From: Bradyrhizobium diversitatis
GTDB lineage: Bacteria; Pseudomonadota; Alphaproteobacteria; Rhizobiales; Xanthobacteraceae
Reading direction: 5' to 3'
Length of the DNA stretch: 64,000 bases
Assembly (NCBI RefSeq): GCF_016031635.1
Contig: NZ_JACEGD010000002.1
Location: forward strand, 1-64,000
Shown: positions 9,099 through 16,831 of the stretch, one piece after another
Position numbering within the stretch: the stretch's first letter is position 1
How the letters are laid out: each line of letters begins with the position of its first letter
The notes under the pieces: model-generated
The model's input: the letters and a program-made list of their open reading frames with translations, nothing else
The model's database searches: none
Told to the model about the DNA's origin: nothing
Translations under genes and position numbers: made by a program

Positions 9099-9587
9099 AT
9101 GCAACGGCTCTTTGCGGTCTTGTCGCTTCTGGGTGCTTTGCTGTTTGCGCAGATTCCTGAGCTCCTGCAACAGTATAGGCAGCGGCTCGGTGGGGCAGCC
9201 GACGAGCTGACAGTCATTGTGCGCAACTTCGACGAGGACTCTCGCCGCTCGGGTTATGACCGATCGGGCGCACTCGGTGTGATGGCGAAGAACCCAGAAC
9301 AACTGGTGCGCGACCAGGCGCAGCGAATGACGGAATATGTTCGAAGGCTGGACCGGCTGAACGAGCAGCAATCGGCTTTGGCGAATGGCGTCACGCCTGC
9401 GGCCATCCTGGCGGTAGCGGTTGACTACGACAAGCCGATCATGGCGCAAGCCTGGAGCGCCTATGCACCCGCGCTTCCGACGACCCTCACGGGCATTGTA
9501 TTTGCGATCATCGGCTGGTGCTTGTCTTATGCTGCATTCTTGGTTCTCGGCGCTGTTGCCGGCTCACGAGGCAGAGTCGCTGCGTGA
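9099..9587 (+). CDS. DUF2937 family membrane protein
   Basis: Start is ATG 9099, eight bases after AAGGAG. The 162-residue product has a hydrophobic N-terminus (LFAVLSLLGALLFAQIPELL), the DUF2937 signature QQYRQRLGGAADEL, a coiled middle segment (RMTEYVRRLDRLNEQQSAL) and a C-terminal membrane span (GIVFAIIGWCLSYAAFLVLGAV). Function is unknown. It is divergent from the STAND gene, with 293 bases between, in which I see no further gene. DUF2937 genes are generally chromosomal, so its presence inside a defence island is unusual; it may be a stray host gene or a membrane partner. Confidence 0.75.
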   Translation: MQRLFAVLSLLGALLFAQIPELLQQYRQRLGGAADELTVIVRNFDEDSRRSGYDRSGALGVMAKNPEQLVRDQAQRMTEYVRRLDRLNEQQSALANGVTPAAILAVAVDYDKPIMAQAWSAYAPALPTTLTGIVFAIIGWCLSYAAFLVLGAVAGSRGRVAA

Positions 9588-9634
9588 TCCGACGAAACCG
9601 AGATTCATCGGCAGGAGGACAGCAAACCGAGCCG

Positions 9635-10702
9635 TCAAACTCCGCGCGGCGTTTCTATACCTCCACTCTTGTTCGCGGTCTTCACCGCGAGCGGCTGCTG
9701 GATGAAGCGCCATAGCGGCAACGCATCACTTTTGTAGTCGGATGATACCAGTGGCGCGAACCAGTTGGGCCGATGTTCAAGTTCAATTTGCACTGAATCC
9801 GGTTCTCCATTGGCCTGTTGCGAATAGTGGCGGGAAAACATCCGGCTCAGCGTGCCGATTATTTCAAATCTCTCAGTGTCCTCGTTGAGCCGTTCCTCGG
9901 GCAGCCAAGAAAACTCGATCGCCGACAATCTTCCGTCAGTCACAATGGCCTTGGTCTTCTGCTTGGCCCATTCCCCGAGATTCATGAATTTCCACGCGAT
10001 CTCCTGCTCGTCCGTACGCGTGAGGACACGATCCTCACTGAGCATCGTGACCTCTCCAACCGTAAAAGCCGCCATTCCGTCGGGGCCGATGGCGTTGGGC
10101 GTGTCGGCGGTTAGCCGAAGTGTGAGCGGCGGCGTTGTGCCGATTGTCATATCGCCGAGCTTGCCCAGCTCATTGAAGCGGACGGCATGTTTCATGTCGA
10201 GCTTGAGGTAGCCATTTTCATCCAGCAGATCGTGCGGGGATACGAGCGTCCAGATGCCCCATCTGGCCCAATAGACGGCCACCTTGAGCGCGGCCCGTGT
10301 TGCCCGCGCGTAGCTGTCGAGCGAGGACAGATAAGACGGTGTCATGATCTGACGTTCTTGCCGGACCGGATCTGCCTCGTAGACGTTCTTGACTTCGACC
10401 AGCCATTGCTCGTCGTCTTCCAGTACGATTCTGAAATCGGGCGCCCGATATCTGCCGACAGGATAGACGCGCCCGGTATCTTCGACCTTCATCAGCTTGT
10501 AATGACCAAGCGCCACCACCATGGCTTCGAACATTGCCGCGGTTCGTTGGCCCGCGATCAGAATGTCATCGGTCAATGCCTTGTCGAGCTGCGCGCCGAT
10601 CGCCGCCAGAAATTCCTGGGCTGTCTGGGGCGCCGTGACGGAAATCTTTTGCTCGCGGCTGAAGCGGGCATAGAGATTGAGAAGATCAAATGGTTTGCTC
10701 AT
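9635..10702 (-). CDS. PD-(D/E)XK-type nuclease-like protein
   Basis: This 355-residue protein has no close family that I recognise. A PD-(D/E)XK core is clear: PDFRIVLEDDEQWLVEVKN gives D89 and E103-x-K105, and E59 in AMFEAMVVA may supply the first acid. This fold is typical of restriction and repair nucleases. The C-terminal half (residues 180-340) is alpha/beta with no motif known to me. It lies 96 bases downstream of a trypsin-like peptidase gene on the same strand, so the two may form an operon. Role by context: DNA cleavage in a defence system. The substrate is unknown. Confidence 0.6.
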   Translation of the reverse strand: MSKPFDLLNLYARFSREQKISVTAPQTAQEFLAAIGAQLDKALTDDILIAGQRTAAMFEAMVVALGHYKLMKVEDTGRVYPVGRYRAPDFRIVLEDDEQWLVEVKNVYEADPVRQERQIMTPSYLSSLDSYARATRAALKVAVYWARWGIWTLVSPHDLLDENGYLKLDMKHAVRFNELGKLGDMTIGTTPPLTLRLTADTPNAIGPDGMAAFTVGEVTMLSEDRVLTRTDEQEIAWKFMNLGEWAKQKTKAIVTDGRLSAIEFSWLPEERLNEDTERFEIIGTLSRMFSRHYSQQANGEPDSVQIELEHRPNWFAPLVSSDYKSDALPLWRFIQQPLAVKTANKSGGIETPRGV

Positions 10703-10798
10703 TTTGGCGTCGCTGCCTTGAATTTACGCGTGGAAAAGGTCGGGCCTACGACTTGGTGAAATCGGCAACCTGGTCGGCTTTCAAGTTAGCTGACCCGC

Positions 10799-11788
10799 CT
10801 AATCGGCCGAACCCATAAAATCATCTGAGCCAGCCCGCAGGGAGCCAAAGCGAACCGAATAGTCCGACGCCAGCGTCGCGCAGATTTCCTCTGCCCGTGC
10901 GTGGTCGTTGGTCATTGCCGCAACATGCCAAGGAGCGTTGCGCACCACCGCCCAACCGCGCACCCATCCCGGGTTCGATGGGTCGACGTGAGGGAGGTTG
11001 CGTTGAAGACCCGGGATCGGCGCAAACCAGAAGGCGTAGGATTGCGCACCGTCGCTTCCCGGCTCGTCGCTTGAGCTGACGAGGCCGATCACCTCTCCGT
11101 CCTGGTTGAACACGGGTCCGCCGCTCATACCGCCTGGCCAATGGCTGTCGACCGCAAATGTTGGCCAAGGCCGATGTTCGCGGCCACTCGGCAGCACTGC
11201 CGTTACGCGGCCAATAGACCCATACATGCGCTCGGTCAGAACATCCGTGTCGATCTCGCGGTCCTGTATCGAACGCAGTTCGGGAAATCCCACCGCCATG
11301 ACTTCATCGCCGATCTCGGGCCATTTTCCGGTCAGCCGCAGGGGCAGAAAATCGCGTACTTCGTGCAGGCGCGTGTTGTCCGCTTTGAACGACAGCGTCA
11401 TGCAGTCGAGTGACATGCGGCTCGAGTCACGGTTGAGCAGCCGATCAAGGGCAATATCTTCTGGCGGGGTGCGAAAGGCGGTCGCTGACGCAATCACGAC
11501 CATCCCGTCGACCCCAATCGGGGCGCGCCCATAAACAAGCCCCGGGTTGAGCAGACCTACAACCGTCGACCGCGGGCGCGAAGGCCCGAGCCATGCTTCA
11601 AGCACGTGCTGCGCGGTCAGATATCCTCCGAAGGAGTCGATCCGGAACGCCGTGCCGAGACCAGAGACGCGGTCTGTGTGGCTGTCGATTGCCAGTAAGG
11701 AGATAATCGGATGGCGAACCCCCGTCGGGTCTTGAATCAGAAACTGGCGGGGATCGTCTCCGGCTGCGGGGGTGACTGGAAAGGGCAT
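10799..11788 (-). CDS. Trypsin-like serine peptidase, cytoplasmic
   Basis: Start is taken at ATG 11788 (MPFPVTPAAGDDPRQF); an in-frame ATG at 11830 would add 14 residues, and neither has a strong ribosome binding site. With 329 residues, the S1-family triad is visible: H61 in YLTAQHV, D111 in PEDIALD and S222 in GGMSGGPVF. No signal peptide is seen, so it should act inside the cell. Intracellular trypsin-like domains occur in bacterial conflict systems, where they cleave and activate a partner. Here the partner could be the PD-(D/E)XK nuclease downstream. That link is inference from gene order only. Confidence 0.7.
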   Translation of the reverse strand: MPFPVTPAAGDDPRQFLIQDPTGVRHPIISLLAIDSHTDRVSGLGTAFRIDSFGGYLTAQHVLEAWLGPSRPRSTVVGLLNPGLVYGRAPIGVDGMVVIASATAFRTPPEDIALDRLLNRDSSRMSLDCMTLSFKADNTRLHEVRDFLPLRLTGKWPEIGDEVMAVGFPELRSIQDREIDTDVLTERMYGSIGRVTAVLPSGREHRPWPTFAVDSHWPGGMSGGPVFNQDGEVIGLVSSSDEPGSDGAQSYAFWFAPIPGLQRNLPHVDPSNPGWVRGWAVVRNAPWHVAAMTNDHARAEEICATLASDYSVRFGSLRAGSDDFMGSAD

Positions 11789-11859
11789 CGCCCAGTCTAA
11801 CACGGCAAGGCTAATCGCCCTAAGGCGCATTCAATGTAAAGGCTCATCCGAGTCACAAG

Positions 11860-11896
11860 GAAACCGGCGCCGCTTTTTTGAAACGGCGCAGGTTTC
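11860..11896. terminator. Strong hairpin between the peptidase and the next gene
   Basis: Arms of 13 bases (11860-11872 and 11884-11896) pair with one mismatch around an A/T-rich loop. On the plus strand the right arm is followed by TTTGTC. It lies just past the stop of the minus-strand gene ending at 11909. It looks like a transcription terminator or mRNA-end hairpin, but the U-tract is weak in the minus direction. Confidence 0.45.
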
Positions 11897-11908
11897 TTTG
11901 TCAAAGGT

Positions 11909-12475
11909 CTAGTGAGCGGCGGCACCTTGCTTGATTGCAGAGGCGAAGTCTTCGACGACACGAACAAATAGATCGGGATCACGCAGTGCGTTCTTGAGCT
12001 CCTCAGTCCAATCCGGATTCGACTCGGTCCACTTGATCAGCGCGGTCGCCTTGACGTTGCGGTGCTTGATCAGGAAGTTGGAGATCTTTGCCGGCACCGC
12101 GCCCGCGACAAACGCGGCGTTAGCCGGTGCGGCGCGCGCCAGAAGAATGAAAGCCCGCGAGAAGCTCGCGAGATCGTCCTCTTCCGCGAGTTTGGTGAGG
12201 AGGTCCAGTACAGGACCGGAAGGGGTTGTGTAGGCTGCCGAGCCCTGGGATGCGATCGCCTCGGCAATGCGGTGCAGTGTTTCTGGGGGCATGCTCTTAA
12301 TTCCTTCGTCAAGGCCGGCGAGCGCTTTGGCTTTTGCCCTGCGATCGGCGGCGAGGTTTCTGATGTCGTTTGCGTCTTGTTCGGTGGGCACCCACACACG
12401 GACTTCCTGCCAGCCTTCAGCCAGGCGAACGGCGCGCTGGCGTCTTACTCGCCTGACTACCGTAGGATCGGCCAC
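11909..12475 (-). CDS. Uncharacterised 188-residue protein, possible DNA-binding N-terminus
   Basis: The gene starts with GTG at 12475, five bases from the divergent fic start. The N-terminus (RRVRRQRAVRLAEGWQEVRV, then WVPTEQDANDIRNLAADRR) resembles the short strand plus two helices of ribbon-helix-helix regulators. The rest is alanine-rich and helical (SFSRAFILLARAAPANAAFV). No enzyme motif is seen. The position next to fic suggests a regulator or partner, but the near-zero spacing leaves no room for a conventional promoter between them, so one of the two annotated starts may be wrong. Confidence 0.55.
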   Translation of the reverse strand: MADPTVVRRVRRQRAVRLAEGWQEVRVWVPTEQDANDIRNLAADRRAKAKALAGLDEGIKSMPPETLHRIAEAIASQGSAAYTTPSGPVLDLLTKLAEEDDLASFSRAFILLARAAPANAAFVAGAVPAKISNFLIKHRNVKATALIKWTESNPDWTEELKNALRDPDLFVRVVEDFASAIKQGAAAH

Positions 12476-12480
12476 GAGAA

Positions 12481-13539
12481 ATGTCGGCGGATGCAGCCTT
12501 GGTGCGCATCGAGACGCTCGCGGCCGAACTAAAGGACCCGTATCTGATCAGCCGCATCTTGCCACGGCGGGAAGCTGTCAGCAGCTCGGCGATCGAAGGC
12601 ACCAACAGCACGCTTGACGAATTGCTGTCCGGTGAAGAAAGCGAAGATTCCCAGCAGGGCGAGGCGGTAGTTCAGGTGCGTGACTACGCGCTCGCGCTCG
12701 ATGACTTCCTGCCGCAGGCCAGACAAGAGAAACTGGAAATCTTCACAAGCGGTTTGGTGCAGGATCTGCATCGCGCCGTCATGCGCGGCGACGCAGAATA
12801 CAAGGACAAGCCCGGCGATCTTCGCCAGGTTGTGGTCTGGATCGGCGGCAGGGGCGATATTGCTTACTCGACCTACAATCCGACGCCGCCGTCGGACATT
12901 GCCGCGTGTCTTGAGGACACGATGAAGTACATGCGCTGCGAGGGCATGCAGGCGATGTACCAGAGCTTCATTGTGCGAATGGCGGTTGCGCATGCACATT
13001 TCGAGGCAGTCCACCCGTTTCGTGATGGCAATGGCCGCGTCGGCCGTCTCCTCCTGCCGTTGATGATGGCGGCGGAAGGCATGATGCCGATTTACCTGTC
13101 ACCGTACATTGAAGCCCACAAGACAGCTTATTATGAATCGCTCAAAGCGGCTCAGCAGCGCCTCGAATGGCATGAAGCGGTCGGGTTCATGGCGGACGCA
13201 ATTGTCGGCACCACGGATGAGCTGCTGAAGACCCGCGACGCTTTGTCTGCACTTGGCGATCTATGGCGGAAGCGGCGCAAATTTCGCCAGGGCTCAGCGA
13301 GCCTGCGAGCACTCGATGTTCTGCCGCACTATCCGGTGCTGACCGTCAAGCGTCTGGCCTCGCTTCTCAGCATTACGGTGCCTGCAGCCTCGCAAGCGGT
13401 AGAGCAACTGGTCGAGAATAAAATCTTGAACGAGCGTACCGGCTATGCGCGCAACCGCGTCTTCGCCGCGCCCGACGCGCTGTCGATCATTAACCGCCCC
13501 TTCGGCGAAGAACCCATTCTTCCCGGTGCGGACACCTGA
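12481..13539 (+). CDS. fic: Fic-domain adenylyltransferase-type protein
   Basis: The 352-residue product carries the complete Fic motif HPFRDGNGRVGR (about residues 178-189), which transfers AMP or another nucleotide moiety to target hydroxyl groups. Near the N-terminus, SSSAIEGTNS (residues 34-43) is the class II inhibitory motif, with the glutamate that blocks ATP binding in cis. A C-terminal winged-helix segment (VLTVKRLASLLSITVPAASQAV) suggests DNA binding or autoregulation. An in-frame stop at 12463-12465 fixes the start at or after 12481, slightly shorter at the N-terminus than many relatives. The target is unknown. It is divergent from, and nearly abutting, the 188-residue gene. Confidence 0.9.
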   Translation: MSADAALVRIETLAAELKDPYLISRILPRREAVSSSAIEGTNSTLDELLSGEESEDSQQGEAVVQVRDYALALDDFLPQARQEKLEIFTSGLVQDLHRAVMRGDAEYKDKPGDLRQVVVWIGGRGDIAYSTYNPTPPSDIAACLEDTMKYMRCEGMQAMYQSFIVRMAVAHAHFEAVHPFRDGNGRVGRLLLPLMMAAEGMMPIYLSPYIEAHKTAYYESLKAAQQRLEWHEAVGFMADAIVGTTDELLKTRDALSALGDLWRKRRKFRQGSASLRALDVLPHYPVLTVKRLASLLSITVPAASQAVEQLVENKILNERTGYARNRVFAAPDALSIINRPFGEEPILPGADT

Positions 13540-13702
13540 CGGCCGGCATGCCGGGCTGACAATCGGTGAAGCCGCGAGTTGCGTCTTCGCCCCGCCGCCG
13601 GTCATGCCGTCGGCGGGACTTCCTTGAGACTCAGGCGATTCTCCATAGCACGCGATCCCGCAAATGCTCAATGATCACGCCGGACGAAGGGAGATTCAGT
13701 AG

Positions 13703-14956
13703 ATGGCCGAGGCGATTCTCCGAAGGACACTCAAGAGAGTGGTTGACCTTGCATCAATGCACAGCATCACGAGTGATGCGCTCATAGCGATGAGCAAGGA
13801 CGATTATCAGGTTCTCCGTCGCGCGGCGACGCGCGCGCGGCTCGACAGGAAAGCGCGTTTCGTCTGCGCGAAATGCGGACATGCCGTCTATGCTCCGCGC
13901 GAAGGCCGGACCGGCCAGCCCTACTGGAAACACCACCCGGGTGCCCCACAGCTTTGTCCCTGGTGGACGGGGACGCCGGCCAGCGTCGATATCGTTAGCG
14001 CGCAACAATTTGACGGAGCGCAGGAAAGCCCGCTGCATGCCAAAATCAAACATATCGTCGGTGAGTTATTGACCAACGATCCGCGCACGACCACAGGAAG
14101 CGTCGTTGTCGATGAGTATCTCATCCTAGAGAATGGACGGCGGCGGCCGGACGTACGCGCGATCTATGATGGCATGCCACTCGTCGTGGAGGTTCAACTT
14201 GCAACCACGCAAATCCCCATCATCGTGCAACGCGAAGATTTCTATGAGAACGCGTCCATTCGCCTGATTTGGCTCACCTGGAATTTTGAGCCACCCACGA
14301 GCGGCCGCTTACTCAGTTCGTTTGAGGACATTTTCTACTCCCACGACAAGAACCTGTTCTCAATTGACGATGAAACGATAGCCCTCTCCAGACAGCGGCG
14401 AGAAGTAATCTTGCGCGCGTTCTGGCTGGATGAAGACGCATGGCGCTCGAAATTGGTCGCGATTTCCGACCTCAATTGGATCGAGGGAGGGCGCGCAAAC
14501 GCGGTCCCGTCGAGGCCGCCTTGGCATCATGACTTTCTGTCGCGCTGGCGCGGCGCGCTCGGAGAAAGAGGTACGAAATGGAAAGAGCGTGAGATCCTGT
14601 TTGGCGAACTCGTCGCCAAAGTGGCGATTCCGAGGAGTGACGTCAACGAGCTGCACGCGCTCGATGTGGATGCATTGATCAACTGCTTACTTTCCCTGGT
14701 CGACGGTCGGCCGGTCGGATCGCGGCAGCAGAATCTTGTCGAGGTGCTGAACTCCTTCCTCAATGTCGAGCGACGACAGCGCTATGTGCGCCTCATTCGG
14801 ACCTTCGCCCGACTGACCAACAGGGACGCTCTCTTTGAAATCGAGAGTGTTCGCAACAAGATCGTCAAAGCTCGCACAGTGGCGCAAGACGATCGCCAAA
14901 GCGTGTCGGGAAAGATCGCGCTGGCCTTGTTCCCGGAGATATTCTCTTCAGCTTGA
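13703..14956 (+). CDS. CoiA-like nuclease with zinc-finger N-terminus
   Basis: The 417-residue product has ATG preceded by GGGAG. A Zn-binding segment, FVCAKCGHAVYAPRE to YWKHHPGAPQLCPWW (residues about 53-90), is followed by a PD-(D/E)XK-like core with RRPDVRAIYDGMPLVVEVQLA (D about 150, E about 161, Q in place of K). This architecture matches the competence protein CoiA and its relatives, which are predicted DNA-processing nucleases and also occur in defence islands. The C-terminal 200 residues are unassigned. A RES-domain gene follows 138 bases downstream on the same strand. Function in this setting is unknown; DNA cleavage is inferred. Confidence 0.65.
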   Translation: MAEAILRRTLKRVVDLASMHSITSDALIAMSKDDYQVLRRAATRARLDRKARFVCAKCGHAVYAPREGRTGQPYWKHHPGAPQLCPWWTGTPASVDIVSAQQFDGAQESPLHAKIKHIVGELLTNDPRTTTGSVVVDEYLILENGRRRPDVRAIYDGMPLVVEVQLATTQIPIIVQREDFYENASIRLIWLTWNFEPPTSGRLLSSFEDIFYSHDKNLFSIDDETIALSRQRREVILRAFWLDEDAWRSKLVAISDLNWIEGGRANAVPSRPPWHHDFLSRWRGALGERGTKWKEREILFGELVAKVAIPRSDVNELHALDVDALINCLLSLVDGRPVGSRQQNLVEVLNSFLNVERRQRYVRLIRTFARLTNRDALFEIESVRNKIVKARTVAQDDRQSVSGKIALALFPEIFSSA

Positions 14957-15094
14957 CGCAATGCCAGCAGCGTATCTCAGCGCTTGACGTATTCTGTAGC
15001 GCAATCAAGCGAGCGAGGATTGCGGACGGGGCCAGATTGCCTGTGGGGGCAGCGGCTTGGTAGGAGACGATGGCGCAACAAGGTGGAAAATATC

Positions 15095-16567
15095 GTGCAT
15101 TCCGTAGATAGTGACGACCTCGAAGCGAAGCGCATATGCTACGCCTGCATTGGCGAGCAGTATCTAAGCGATGAAGTTCGCGCAAAGGGCAAACGCGCTA
15201 AGTGCAGCTATTGCGACAAGACGCGTCGTACCTTCAGCCTTGACAAGATGGCTGAGCGTGTGGCGACCGCGTTCGAGCAGCACTACTATCGAACGTCAGA
15301 TCAACCAAACGACTACGAATATATGCTCCAGCGCGACAAGGAGCTGAGCTACGAATGGAATCGACATGGCGATGATGTCGTGTACGCCATTCAAAACGCC
15401 GCCGAAATCCCTGAAGACGCAGCCCAGGACGTCCAGTCAATCCTGGAGGAGGAACATAGCGATTTCGACAGCGCGGCCATGGGTGAAGAGACGGAGTTCG
15501 CGAGCGACAGTTACTATAAAGAGAAAAAGGTCAGCGATGATGCTTGGCGCGAGGAATGGTATCGGTTCGAGAATTCTCTCAAGACCGAGGCGCGTTTCTT
15601 CAGCCGCACCGCAGCTACGCATCTGGCGGCCATCTTCGACGGGGTGGATGCTTTGCGGACGCGGCAGGGGCAGCCTCTGGTCGTAGATGCGGGACCCGGA
15701 ACGCCTTTCCATACACTCTCTCGTGCCCGGGTCTTCCAGTCCGAGGACAAACTCGAGGCGGCGATGTGTCGGCCCGACCTCCAGCTCGGGTCGCCGCCGG
15801 CGCTGGTGGCTGCGGCAGGTCGCATGAATGCGCGGGGCATTTCTGTGTTCTACGGCGCCAACGATCCCAAGGCCGCCATCGCCGAGGTGCGGCCTCCGGT
15901 TGGAAGCAAGGTTGCCGTGGCGCAATTCGAGATCATCCGAAAACTCCGGCTGCTCGATCTGACAGCGCTCAAGAATGTCCAGATGCGCGGAAGCATCTTT
16001 GACGTCGATTTTGCGCGCCGGCTGGAACGAGCGCAATTTCTGAAATCTCTGAGCAACCGTATCACCCAACCAGTCATGCCCGACGATGAGCCTTTCGAGT
16101 ATCTGGCAACGCAAGCTATCGCCGATTTTCTCGCAACGGAATCCTCGGTGCCCATCGATGGCATTATCTTCCCGTCGGTTCAGGTCGCCGGAGACGTGCT
16201 CAACGTCGTCCTATTCCACAAGGCTGCGCGCGTCGAGGCGATGGAAATTCCGAGCGGGACCGAGATCAGAGCCAGGACGGGGCAAAGTACCGCGGAGGGG
16301 TGGGAAGTCGATTACTCGGTATTCGAGGAGGTGCCGCCGCCGCCGCCAAAGGTTGATGAAGAAAAGGAAAAATCGCCAGGATGGCCCGACTTCGATGCCA
16401 TGCCGGCGTTGGCGGGAGAACGGGTCGATTCCGATCCGCGGGAGCCAAGCCTTCGCGTCATGCCGGACAGCGTCAGCGTACACCATGTGGAGGGCGTCGT
16501 CTTCAAGACAGACGAGTATCAGGTGCGTCGTTCCCGCTGGGAGAAGGACGATCGATCGCCATTCTAA
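15095..16567 (+). CDS. RES-domain protein with HEPN/RES N-terminal region
   Basis: Start is taken as GTG 15095, eight bases after AAGGTGG; longer in-frame starts (TTG 14984, GTG 15083) lack a binding site. The 490-residue protein begins with a Cys-rich segment (RICYACIGEQYL, then CSYCDKTRRTF) and a helical region (FEQHYYRTSDQP) like the HEPN/RES N-terminal domain. The RES domain (about 200-400) contains FHTLSRARVF, GISVFYGANDPKAAIAEVRP and LRLLDLTAL. RES domains are ADP-ribosyltransferase-like folds; RES toxins such as MbcT and RES-Xre toxins degrade NAD+. It could deplete NAD+ on infection. No Xre antitoxin is adjacent, so it is not a classic RES-Xre pair. Confidence 0.75.
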   Translation: MHSVDSDDLEAKRICYACIGEQYLSDEVRAKGKRAKCSYCDKTRRTFSLDKMAERVATAFEQHYYRTSDQPNDYEYMLQRDKELSYEWNRHGDDVVYAIQNAAEIPEDAAQDVQSILEEEHSDFDSAAMGEETEFASDSYYKEKKVSDDAWREEWYRFENSLKTEARFFSRTAATHLAAIFDGVDALRTRQGQPLVVDAGPGTPFHTLSRARVFQSEDKLEAAMCRPDLQLGSPPALVAAAGRMNARGISVFYGANDPKAAIAEVRPPVGSKVAVAQFEIIRKLRLLDLTALKNVQMRGSIFDVDFARRLERAQFLKSLSNRITQPVMPDDEPFEYLATQAIADFLATESSVPIDGIIFPSVQVAGDVLNVVLFHKAARVEAMEIPSGTEIRARTGQSTAEGWEVDYSVFEEVPPPPPKVDEEKEKSPGWPDFDAMPALAGERVDSDPREPSLRVMPDSVSVHHVEGVVFKTDEYQVRRSRWEKDDRSPF

Positions 16568-16569
16568 AT

Positions 16570-16824
16570 TTACACCAGGTCATGAGAAGGTGTGTGGCGG
16601 CGACGACTAAAGGCGCTCACGCACGGGGCCTTTCGCCGCCAGAAGCAAGGGCGCGGAAATCCCACGACGACCGTGAACGTATCGATGAACTCCAGTACCA
16701 TCTGCCTTACATCAGGGCTGTCGTGAGGCTGCAAGCGGATTCGAGCGATGGTGGCGATACTAGCCACGCACTTTGCTTCGGAAGACCACAGTGCGCGCTC
16801 GCCCAGCTCGTTGCCCACGCTCAA
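16570..16824 (-). CDS. Doubtful small ORF after the GHKL gene
   Basis: The frame overlaps or follows the end of the GHKL gene on the same strand and encodes a protein-like N-terminal part (GNELGERALWSSEAKCVASI, then LQPHDSPDVRQMVLEFIDTF). The last 27 residues are Arg/Cys-rich and look out of frame. The only start is TTG with no good binding site. It could be a small coupled gene with a decayed end, or chance. Otherwise the 264 bases between the RES and GHKL genes show nothing. Confidence 0.25.
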   Translation of the reverse strand: MSVGNELGERALWSSEAKCVASIATIARIRLQPHDSPDVRQMVLEFIDTFTVVVGFPRPCFWRRKAPCVSAFSRRRHTPSHDLV

Positions 16825-16831
16825 CGCGGCT

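Noticed and set aside
8802..9449. 215-residue minus-strand frame upstream of the STAND gene
   Set aside because: Mostly antisense to the DUF2937 gene and without protein-like features.
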